In this document: positions 1-4,927 of the stretch, piece by piece
How the letters are laid out: each line of letters starts with the position of its first letter
Position numbering within the stretch: the first letter of the stretch is position 1
Assembly: GCA_035493555.1 (NCBI GenBank)
Contig: DATJIC010000006.1
Span: 1-5,425, forward strand
DNA: 5,425 nucleotides
DNA from: CAMLKC01 sp035493555
Lineage (GTDB): Bacteria > Patescibacteriota > Saccharimonadia > Saccharimonadales > Saccharimonadaceae
Direction: 5' to 3'
The notes under the pieces: generated by a model
The model's database searches: none
Seen by the model: only the letters and a program-made list of their open reading frames with translations
What the model was told of the DNA's origin: nothing
Program-made: the position numbers and the translations under genes

Positions 1-246
1 TTTTACCTTTTTAATTTGTCGCCGTACCAGCGCGTAGGCAAGTAAGGCGCCGGCGATAATGCCGGTTGTCATGATCCAGGGCGTCGTGTGAAATTGTTTG
101 TCGGCCAGCAGGCCTAAAACGGTCAGTCCGATAGTCGGAACAAACATTCTCCACGTCGTGTCACCAATGGTGCCTAGCAATAAAACGACCGTCGATTGTT
201 CCGGCGGTACTGGCTTTTTTTCATCATCATTTTGTGATGTGCCCAT
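1..246 (-). CDS. AtpZ/AtpI-like F-ATPase accessory membrane protein, partial at the window edge
   Basis: Reading leftward from the ATG at 246-244, the frame stays open for 82 codons to the window edge, so the C-terminus is missing. The first 29 residues are hydrophilic (Asp, Glu, Lys, Pro, Gln). Two hydrophobic segments follow, at about residues 30-48 and 56-74, joined by a short loop containing ADKQFHTTPW. The chain ends in a basic tail (RRQIKKVK). This helical hairpin with a [LG]-x-x-D-x-x-F-x-T-x-P turn is the pattern of the AtpZ/AtpI family. Members are small inner-membrane proteins encoded at the head of F1Fo-ATPase operons and linked to c-ring assembly or divalent-cation uptake. At 80-100 residues for the family, only a few residues should be lacking. 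No Shine-Dalgarno precedes the ATG, and a good extended -10 lies 10 bp upstream. Downstream ATPase genes would lie outside the window, so the operon link is inferred. Confidence 0.72.
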   Translation of the reverse strand, partial: MGTSQNDDEKKPVPPEQSTVVLLLGTIGDTTWRMFVPTIGLTVLGLLADKQFHTTPWIMTTGIIAGALLAYALVRRQIKKVK

Positions 247-259
247 GTACGTATACACT
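232..259 (+). promoter_or_regulatory. Candidate promoter for the zinc-ribbon gene
   Basis: TTGTGA (232-237) is followed after 16 bp by TACACT (254-259, 4/6). The TACACT lies inside the decamer ATACACTATA, which recurs upstream of the glutaredoxin gene at almost the same distance from its ATG. The predicted leader is about 25 nt and has no clear Shine-Dalgarno. A second possible -10, TATAGA (282-287), is only 3 bp from the ATG and would need a later start or an unusual start site. Confidence 0.3.
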
Positions 260-285
260 ATACCAGTAGTACCCTCATTTGTATA
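257..285 (-). promoter_or_regulatory. Promoter for the AtpZ-like gene (extended -10)
   Basis: On the minus strand a -35-like TATACA (285-280, 4/6 to TTGACA) is separated by 17 bp from TATAGT (262-257, 5/6 to TATAAT). The -10 carries an upstream TG (TGGTATAGT), making it an extended -10. The -10 ends 10 bp before the ATG, so the predicted leader is only about 4 nt, too short for a Shine-Dalgarno. The call rests on consensus matching only. Confidence 0.5.
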
Positions 286-290
286 GACAC

Positions 291-494
291 ATGCCTCGAA
301 GAAATCATAATAAACCCCACCAACCATTCTATCCGGCTATGACCTGCCAGGATAAGCGCCCATACCGCTCCGAAAAAGAAGCGCTGGACGGCGCGTCGCT
401 TCAAATGCTCGTGCACCCCTCGCTTGAATTATCCGTTTACCGCTGCGACGTATGCGGCAAGTGGCACCTTACGCGCAGAACACCTAGAACATAG
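291..494 (+). CDS. Small putative zinc-ribbon protein (67 aa), function unknown
   Basis: The C-terminal part reads YRCDVCGKWHLTRR (about residues 50-63), giving Cys52-x2-Cys55-x3-His59. An upstream Cys19 sits in TCQDKRPYRSEKEA. Together Cys19, Cys52, Cys55 and His59 could form one zinc site. The layout of a lone Cys, a [KR]-x-[YF]-x-S-x-x-x-A helix and a terminal C-x-x-C-x-x-x-H-L-T is typical of tiny uncharacterised zinc-ribbon proteins in bacteria and phages, probably nucleic-acid or protein binding. The ATG at 291 was chosen because it is the first ATG, and because the upstream decamer is spaced from it as in the glutaredoxin gene. A TTG at 279 would fall within promoter-like sequence. The in-frame ATG at 339 (Met17, just before the conserved-looking part) is a real alternative. 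The gene overlaps the 3' end of the convergent surface-protein gene by 11 bp. No partner can be assigned. Confidence 0.72.
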   Translation: MPRRNHNKPHQPFYPAMTCQDKRPYRSEKEALDGASLQMLVHPSLELSVYRCDVCGKWHLTRRTPRT

Positions 495-2661
495 TAATCG
501 GAAGGGCGTTCGTATATTGATTGGCTTGCGGCGTAGAACTATTGTTCGTCGTCCCGTCGCCAAGCTGGCCGTTCCCATTATTTCCAACGGTGTAGATCTT
601 ATGGTTATCCGTAAGCACGATCGTTGTGCCGTACCCCGACTCAACCTGTAACGCCTTAATAGTCGAGCCGTCAATTACCCCCATGGCAACCGGCGTGTTA
701 CGTTGGGTCGTCGTCCCGTCGCCAAGCTGGCCAAATGCGTTGGACCCCGCGCCGTATACCTTACCATTACTTCCAACAACGAACGTGTTGGTATATCTCG
801 TATCAGAGTCTGGACTATACGAGGTAGAGTACACATCTAGCGCTGTCACACCGCTTGGCAAAATAAACTTAACCGGGTACGGCTGATAGAGCTTTGCCGT
901 GCCGTTGCCTAGCTGACCATGATTGTTTATTCCCATACTCCATACCTGACCATTACTGGTAAGAATAGAGGTGAACCATGCGTCGGTCGCTATTTTAACC
1001 GCATTTCCGGCCACCGCAGGAATCTGCACTTGCACAAAGCGCGAAACGCTCGGAAGAGAGAAAAGCTCGTTTGCCGGCGCGCCCGAACAGCTATAGACAA
1101 TAAGTGTCACGCCGTCGTTACCGCCGTTATTGAGGCAAAGACCATTCGCGGCGTTACTAATAGTCCCATTGTCGTTAAATGTCCACCTCTGGCGGGAGGT
1201 TCCATCACAGGTCGCCAGGTTCATGTCGTGGTTATTACTCAGCGAGTTAAGGCATACGTTCTTGTTCGCGTTATAGATAGTACCATCTGTCTGCCAGATC
1301 CAATCCTGTGCCACGGTGTTGTTACAAGTATACAGCTGAATCGTCACGCCGTCCTGGGTTTTGTTGTCCAAACATTTACTGATATTATCGAGCCGTATCG
1401 GCGCGCCGCCCGCCGTAGCTCCGTACGAGTTGCTCCCGCTTGCCCATACCTTACCATTACTGTCGAGCACATAAAGCGTAATACCATCGGTGGCAATTTG
1501 GGTTGCTTTTGGCTGGCCGCTGTTACCGAAGGTTCCGATTTGTATAGGGTTAGACGTGTCTGTCGTCGTTCCGTTCGCTAAAAGACCTGAGCTGTTGCCA
1601 CCCCAGCCCCATACCTGGCCACCCTGCATGCGCACGAACGCCGATTGATAGTCGGTAACGATGTTGGTCGTAGGAATAGTGTTCTGATTGGTGGTGACCG
1701 TAGGGAGGTTAACGCGCTTATATAGTGATTGGTTGGTACAGCCGCTGATCGTATAGTTATACCCCAACCGGCCAGCGCCGCAATCACCAGCGGAATAAAT
1801 ATTGCCGTCAGTGGTTAAAACGTACGTTTGGAACCCGCCCAACGTAACATACTGACCCGATTTTCCGGCAGGCAAGTTAAACTTAACCGCCTGGTTACGG
1901 CTGGTTGTCGTACCATCGCCCAGCTGGCCACTCCCATTAAAGCCGGCGCCATAAATATCGCCCTTATCTGTAAGCACGAATGTGTTATACCCCTGGGACA
2001 CAAAGTTCGTAAAGACCGATACAGGCTTGTCGGTCCCGTTTAGCTTAAAACTGGTCGGCGTCAGTGTGTCCGAGAACGAACCGTTACTAAGTTGGCCCCA
2101 TCCGTTAAACCCAAGCATGCGGAGTGTTCCATCGGCAATCACTGTTCCAAATGCCGCACCGTAGCCACCCGCATACGAAAACGCTACTGTATTAAGACTA
2201 AGGCTCACCCCAATCCGGGCAGAGGTTGAATACGTATACGTCCGCCAGACCTGACCAGACGACGGGCGTAGTAGCTCAACGGTCCCGGTGGAAATGGCAA
2301 GCTGGGACACGGTCATATTTTGCGGATACGGCACGCTAAATGTCAGGCGAATGTTATCTTGGTTGATAATATACTGACTGGCGCCATTACTGTTGACACC
2401 CGAGCAGTCGCGATCGGGCCGGAGGGGGTAGCTGTTTGACCATGACGGCAGATATCCATTGTTTTGCAAACAGTACTGGGCATACGCCAAACCAGACTCG
2501 GCCGCTTCACGCGCAAGCTGATCGTAATACTGCCGGTCAAGCCCCGTGCGGACGCTTTCGGTTGCCGTTACCGCCGACGTTAATACAATAAGCATCACGA
2601 CCGAGGCGATAAGAATCGTCGGTAGGGCAAACCCTTCCTGTATCCGTCGTGTGACATTCAT
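484..2661 (-). CDS. Modular pilin-like surface protein: prepilin-type N-terminus, RCC1 propeller with inserted ricin-B lectin domain
   Basis: This is a 725-residue protein probably displayed on the cell surface. Residues 1-31 are a short basic head (MNVTRRIQEG) followed by FALPTILIAS and a hydrophobic helix. This fits a prepilin peptidase site after Gly10, although the +5 residue is Thr15 instead of the usual Glu. Residues 32-164 resemble the soluble part of a pilin-like protein. Eight RCC1 signatures (G-x-N-x-x-G-Q-L-G-x-G-T and variants) start near residues 182, 238, 290, 352, 407, 575, 637 and 691. Spacing is 52-62 residues except between the fifth and sixth. That gap holds a ricin-B beta-trefoil (about 418-537) with Q-x-W motifs QDW (452-454) and QRW (491-493), a degenerate third unit, and six Cys (430, 446, 470, 485, 509, 525) in three pairs. 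Ricin domains generally bind sugars, so a glycan-binding adhesin is inferred. A promoter lies just upstream. The gene ends inside the convergent zinc-ribbon gene. Confidence 0.9.
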   Translation of the reverse strand: MNVTRRIQEGFALPTILIASVVMLIVLTSAVTATESVRTGLDRQYYDQLAREAAESGLAYAQYCLQNNGYLPSWSNSYPLRPDRDCSGVNSNGASQYIINQDNIRLTFSVPYPQNMTVSQLAISTGTVELLRPSSGQVWRTYTYSTSARIGVSLSLNTVAFSYAGGYGAAFGTVIADGTLRMLGFNGWGQLSNGSFSDTLTPTSFKLNGTDKPVSVFTNFVSQGYNTFVLTDKGDIYGAGFNGSGQLGDGTTTSRNQAVKFNLPAGKSGQYVTLGGFQTYVLTTDGNIYSAGDCGAGRLGYNYTISGCTNQSLYKRVNLPTVTTNQNTIPTTNIVTDYQSAFVRMQGGQVWGWGGNSSGLLANGTTTDTSNPIQIGTFGNSGQPKATQIATDGITLYVLDSNGKVWASGSNSYGATAGGAPIRLDNISKCLDNKTQDGVTIQLYTCNNTVAQDWIWQTDGTIYNANKNVCLNSLSNNHDMNLATCDGTSRQRWTFNDNGTISNAANGLCLNNGGNDGVTLIVYSCSGAPANELFSLPSVSRFVQVQIPAVAGNAVKIATDAWFTSILTSNGQVWSMGINNHGQLGNGTAKLYQPYPVKFILPSGVTALDVYSTSYSPDSDTRYTNTFVVGSNGKVYGAGSNAFGQLGDGTTTQRNTPVAMGVIDGSTIKALQVESGYGTTIVLTDNHKIYTVGNNGNGQLGDGTTNNSSTPQANQYTNALPITMF
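546..732. repeat. Two identical 25-bp direct repeats within the RCC1 coding region
   Basis: Positions 546-570 and 708-732 are identical over 25 bp, 162 bp (exactly 54 codons) apart. On the minus strand they encode the GQLGDGT cores of the last two RCC1 repeats. A related, diverged copy occurs near 1908-1932. A second family, ATACCTTACCATTACT, is identical at 756-771 and 1446-1461 and encodes the SNGKV strand of two repeats. These reflect duplication of propeller blades, not a mobile element. Confidence 0.75.
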
Positions 2662-2670
2662 TTATCTTAA

Positions 2671-2699
2671 AGTTTAGAGCATAACCATTACATTATCAA
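2671..2699 (-). promoter_or_regulatory. Promoter for the pilin-RCC1-lectin gene
   Basis: On the minus strand TTGATA (2699-2694, 5/6 to TTGACA) is followed after exactly 17 bp by TAAACT (2676-2671, 4/6 to TATAAT). The -10 ends 9 bp before the ATG at 2661, predicting a leader of about 3 nt. No Shine-Dalgarno is visible (the last bases before ATG read AAGATAA). The spacing matches that seen at the ABC-F and AtpZ-like genes. Confidence 0.5.
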
Positions 2700-2716
2700 T
2701 CATTTCGTGATACACT
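2687..2716 (+). promoter_or_regulatory. Promoter for the glutaredoxin gene
   Basis: ATTACA (2687-2692, 4/6) and the extended -10 TGATACACT (TG at 2708-2709, hexamer 2711-2716) are 18 bp apart. The start site would fall near 2723, leaving a leader of about 26 nt that keeps the Shine-Dalgarno intact. A second box, TATAGT (2725-2730), scores better as a bare -10. However, it has no good -35 and would start transcription inside the Shine-Dalgarno. This promoter overlaps the -35 of the divergent surface-protein gene. Confidence 0.4.
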
Positions 2717-2734
2717 ATATACAGTATAGTAATC

Positions 2735-2742
2735 GAGGAAAG
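2735..2742 (+). promoter_or_regulatory. Shine-Dalgarno of the glutaredoxin gene
   Basis: GAGGAAAG lies 6 bp before the ATG at 2749, with its GAGG core 10 bp away. It fixes that start over the in-frame GTG at 2707, which would place 14 extra residues across the promoter. Confidence 0.7.
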
Positions 2743-2748
2743 AACAAA

Positions 2749-3045
2749 ATGAGCGATACATCACAGCCAAGCACGCCCCAAATCACTATTTATTCCACTG
2801 CGTGGTGTGCATTTTGTAAAACCGAAAAACAGTATCTCGACAAGCTGGGAATCCCATTTATCGCAAAAGATATCGAGGAAGACAAAGCGGCCTACGAAGA
2901 GCTCATGGCAAAAAGCGGTGAGGGCGGTTACCAGGGCGTTCCTGTGACCGATATTGCCGGCACGCTCGTGCTTGGTTTTGACCGCCGTAAGATCGACGAG
3001 CTCATTAAAGACAAGGGTATTACACCCCTTGCGACAATAGCGTAG
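2749..3045 (+). CDS. Glutaredoxin family protein, YruB-type (98 aa)
   Basis: This is a cytoplasmic thiol-disulfide oxidoreductase with a single glutaredoxin/thioredoxin fold. The first strand ITIYSTAW (12-19) leads into the active site CAFC (Cys20-Ala-Phe-Cys23), a dithiol C-x-x-C. The cis-proline loop is GVPV (Pro65). The chain continues LVLGFDRRKIDELI (73-86), where G-F-D and the following helix are the hallmark of the YruB-like glutaredoxin subfamily. Length is normal for that family. Members reduce protein disulfides or pass electrons to reductases. Whether this one uses glutathione, mycothiol or a thioredoxin-reductase-like donor cannot be told from the window. A short Ser/Thr/Pro tail (residues 2-10) precedes the fold. 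Divergent from the surface-protein gene and convergent with the ABC-F gene, it is probably monocistronic, closed by the long hairpin just downstream. Confidence 0.9.
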   Translation: MSDTSQPSTPQITIYSTAWCAFCKTEKQYLDKLGIPFIAKDIEEDKAAYEELMAKSGEGGYQGVPVTDIAGTLVLGFDRRKIDELIKDKGITPLATIA

Positions 3046-3053
3046 CTTGTAGA

Positions 3054-3172
3054 GCAAAAACGTCCGACATTTCTTCAATAAAAATTGCGTTAAGCCCAAG
3101 AAATTATATCGCTGATTCGTGAATTTCTTGGCGCGTAGCCTTTTTATGAAGAACGTGTGGGACGTTTTTTGC
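3054..3172. terminator. Long imperfect hairpin between convergent genes, likely bidirectional terminator or structured RNA
   Basis: Nearly the whole 134-bp gap is one nested inverted repeat. The outer arms pair GCAAAAACGTCC (3054-3065) with GGACGTTTTTTGC (3160-3172). Pairing continues through ACA/TGT, then TTCTTCA (3071-3077) with TGAAGAA (3147-3153), and TAAAAA with TTTTTA (3079-3084, 3141-3146). The inner stem is a perfect 10 bp, CCAAGAAATT (3096-3105) with AATTTCTTGG (3122-3131), around a 16-nt loop. A-tracts on one side and T-tracts on the other let the outer stem act as a terminator from both directions, fitting the two converging genes. At about 119 nt it is far longer than an ordinary terminator, so a small structured RNA or a degenerate palindromic repeat element remains possible. 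SRP RNA signature bases are not present. Confidence 0.6.
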
Positions 3173-3179
3173 GACAGTC

Positions 3180-4835
3180 TTACTTAGCGCCCACTTGCAG
3201 CACATCGCCGCCAATGGCATCGCGGAAATAGCCGTCGTGGCTCACGTACAGCACTGCACCCGCGTACTTAGCCAGCGCCGTCTCGAGCTCCTCGATACTT
3301 GGAAGATCAAGGTGGTTGGTTGGCTCGTCTAAAATTAACAGCTGCGGATCGTTCGCCAGCATGCTGATAATTTGGAACCGGGCCTTTTGGCCGCCCGAAA
3401 GCCGTGCCAGGGGAACGTGCCCGTCGCCCTCAGTAAACAAATAGTCGCTCATAAGGCCACGGATTTTTGTAGTGCTGATAGGAAGGTCGCGCTTAAGATA
3501 CATAGTCTCAATCGCTTCTTCAAGCGGCAGATCAAAATAAGTAGGAGAGACTTCTTGCTCGTATACGCCGATACGCGCCTGCTTATCTACCGTAACGTCA
3601 CCCGCAAATTTTATAATACCTTGCGACGCGCCCTCGTCGCTGCTTAGGAGCGCTTTGATCAGTGTTGTTTTACCGGCACCGTTACGCCCGCGCAGTTCTA
3701 GCGCCTCACCCTCGCGCAGATCAATATTAGCCCCAGAAAAAAGCGGCGCTTCGCCGTAGCCAAGGCTCAGATTTTTAACGTTAATAAGCACGTGCTTGCT
3801 GCGCGATTCCTCACCCTTAAGGTTCATGCGGATATTTTTTGCCTTGAACTTATCGTACTGCGCAGCCACTTTGTAGTTAAGGCCAGCAACAGACTCTTTA
3901 TCGATCCAAAATGTTGGCTTTTCTTTTGCCTGGAGTTCGGCAAGTTCTTTACGGCTGACTTCTTCAAGCCGTTTAAATTTTTGAATCGTCCCGGGGTTAC
4001 GCGATTTTTCTTTTAGGCGCTGGTAATCAAGCACCTTCACTTTAAGGTTGGCGATCCGTTTTTCGATCATCTCAAAATCGTTCATTTGCGTACCGGTACT
4101 CACCGCATTTTGTTTTAAGTACGCGTCGTAGTTGCCCTTGTAGCTGACACTTTCGCCATCTTTTAGTTCCACGATCCGGTCAACTTCTTTTAGTACGTCG
4201 CGGTCGTGCGTAATGACCAGTACGGCCTCACGGGCATCTCGCAGCCAGTCGATAAACTGCGCTTTTGCGATATAGTCCATGTGGTTGGTCGGTTCGTCAA
4301 CCAGCGCCAGGTGAGCATTGGAATGCATAATTTTAACCACTTCGACCAGCCGTTTTTGACCACCCGAAAGAGAGGCGAGCGGCCGGTGGGCAACATCGGG
4401 CAGCTGAAAATTATCGAGCTCCCGCGTGACGTGCTCCTCGATCTGGTAAAACCCTTTGTCATCAAACCGCTGCAACGCATCGGTATATTGGTTGATCTTA
4501 TCCATGTCGTCGCCCATTGTCAGGGGGTACGTCTCAATAATGTGGCTTAGCTCCGAATACTCAGGCAACCCCGAAAGAATATACTGCAGCACTGTTTGCT
4601 CGCCAAGGTCGTGGTGTTCCTGGGCCGTTGCCACGACGACCGTTCCGCGCTTATAAATAATATCACCGGTAAAGTCTTTGTCGGTGCCGGCCAAAATTCC
4701 AAAGAGAGTTGATTTACCAACGCCATTACGGCCAATAACGCCGATTTTTTCGCCGTCATCAATACTAAACTTGATTCCGTGCATCAAGGTTTTAGGCCCG
4801 AAACTCTTTTCGGAGATAGTAATGTCAGCAATCAT
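3180..4835 (-). CDS. ABC-F family ATPase (551 aa, two nucleotide-binding domains)
   Basis: This is a soluble ribosome-associated ATPase with two fused ABC cassettes and no membrane segment. Cassette 1 has Walker A GRNGVGKS (35-42), signature LSGGQ (156-160), Walker B LALVDEP with catalytic Glu181, and switch His210. Cassette 2 has GRNGAGKT (383-390), LSGGQ (479-483), LLILDEP with Glu504, and His533. The inter-cassette linker (about 241-345) is rich in Lys, Arg and Glu, as in the P-site tRNA interaction motif that reaches toward the peptidyl-transferase centre. The paired DEPTNH motifs are diagnostic of ABC-F proteins. Some family members (EttA, Uup, YbiT) tune translation and others protect against ribosome-targeting antibiotics; this one cannot be sorted without alignment. 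All catalytic residues are intact and length is normal. An extended -10 lies 9 bp before the ATG and no Shine-Dalgarno is seen. There is no long leader, so attenuator control of the kind known for resistance ABC-F genes is unlikely. Confidence 0.95.
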   Translation of the reverse strand: MIADITISEKSFGPKTLMHGIKFSIDDGEKIGVIGRNGVGKSTLFGILAGTDKDFTGDIIYKRGTVVVATAQEHHDLGEQTVLQYILSGLPEYSELSHIIETYPLTMGDDMDKINQYTDALQRFDDKGFYQIEEHVTRELDNFQLPDVAHRPLASLSGGQKRLVEVVKIMHSNAHLALVDEPTNHMDYIAKAQFIDWLRDAREAVLVITHDRDVLKEVDRIVELKDGESVSYKGNYDAYLKQNAVSTGTQMNDFEMIEKRIANLKVKVLDYQRLKEKSRNPGTIQKFKRLEEVSRKELAELQAKEKPTFWIDKESVAGLNYKVAAQYDKFKAKNIRMNLKGEESRSKHVLINVKNLSLGYGEAPLFSGANIDLREGEALELRGRNGAGKTTLIKALLSSDEGASQGIIKFAGDVTVDKQARIGVYEQEVSPTYFDLPLEEAIETMYLKRDLPISTTKIRGLMSDYLFTEGDGHVPLARLSGGQKARFQIISMLANDPQLLILDEPTNHLDLPSIEELETALAKYAGAVLYVSHDGYFRDAIGGDVLQVGAK

Positions 4836-4844
4836 ATCTGTTAG

Positions 4845-4873
4845 AGTATAGCACTTCTTGCTTATTTTTACAT
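4845..4873 (-). promoter_or_regulatory. Extended -10 promoter for the ABC-F gene
   Basis: On the minus strand TGCTATACT (TG at 4853-4852, hexamer 4850-4845, 5/6 to TATAAT) is a clear extended -10. The -35 position (ATGTAA, 4873-4868, 17-bp spacer) is weak, as is common with extended -10 promoters. Only 9 bp separate the -10 from the ATG, so the transcript is probably leaderless or nearly so. Confidence 0.55.
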
Positions 4874-4886
4874 TTCATTGTATTAT
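4858..4886 (+). promoter_or_regulatory. Promoter for the 152-aa unknown gene
   Basis: TTGCTT (4858-4863) and TATTAT (4881-4886, 5/6) are exactly 17 bp apart. Predicted initiation near 4893 gives a leader of about 35 nt holding a palindrome and a Shine-Dalgarno. It overlaps the -35 region of the divergent ABC-F promoter. Confidence 0.5.
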
Positions 4887-4896
4887 TTACCCGTCC

Positions 4897-4908
4897 ACAA
4901 CCGGTTGT
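4897..4908. promoter_or_regulatory. 12-bp perfect palindrome, candidate operator
   Basis: ACAACCGGTTGT is perfectly self-complementary and lies just downstream of the predicted start site, between the -10 and the Shine-Dalgarno. A dimeric repressor bound here would block transcription of the 152-aa gene. A short RNA hairpin is less likely because a perfect palindrome leaves no loop without breaking central pairs. No regulator is identified. Confidence 0.35.
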
Positions 4909-4917
4909 TCCGTAGAT

Positions 4918-4922
4918 GGAGG
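4918..4922 (+). promoter_or_regulatory. Shine-Dalgarno deciding the start of the 152-aa gene
   Basis: GGAGG ends 5 bp before the ATG at 4928, which is good spacing. It overlaps the in-frame upstream ATG at 4916, so that ATG has no ribosome-binding site of its own and 4928 is preferred. Confidence 0.7.
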
Positions 4923-4927
4923 TAGAC

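Noticed and set aside
98..286. A 62-codon plus-strand frame near the left edge
   Set aside because: It is antisense to the AtpZ-like gene, whose two membrane segments and promoter are convincing, and it runs through the divergent promoter region.
919..1581. A 220-codon open frame on the plus strand inside the surface-protein gene
   Set aside because: It is antisense to the ricin and RCC1 coding region, which has clear domain motifs. Its translation shows no domain and is rich in Arg, Val and Thr, as expected of a shadow frame. It has no promoter or Shine-Dalgarno.
546..1932. Possible CRISPR-like or intergenic tandem array from repeated blocks
   Set aside because: The repeats are in frame, unevenly diverged and encode RCC1 blade motifs. 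Spacing follows codon multiples and there are no spacers or cas genes.
2707..2748. GTG at 2707 as start of the glutaredoxin gene
   Set aside because: It would make the promoter and Shine-Dalgarno region coding. The ATG at 2749 is well spaced from GAGGAAAG and gives the usual family length.
2761..3099. A 112-codon minus-strand frame opposite the glutaredoxin gene
   Set aside because: The plus frame encodes an intact C-x-x-C glutaredoxin with a Shine-Dalgarno. The antisense frame starts inside the downstream hairpin and has no recognisable motifs.
3054..3172. SRP (4.5S-like) RNA or 6S RNA
   Set aside because: The conserved SRP apical bases (GGAAGGAAGCA-like) are absent. The element is shorter than typical 6S RNA and lacks its large central bubble.
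3031..3176. GCGACA at 3031-3036 and 3171-3176 as a target-site duplication of a small mobile element
   Set aside because: The left copy lies inside the glutaredoxin gene and is 17 bp away from the hairpin edge, so the geometry is wrong. A 6-bp match over this distance is easily chance.
3180..4835. Calling the ABC-F protein an antibiotic-resistance determinant
   Set aside because: All family hallmarks are generic to ABC-F. Linker details that separate resistance types from housekeeping types cannot be judged without alignment, and no regulatory leader or resistance context is present.
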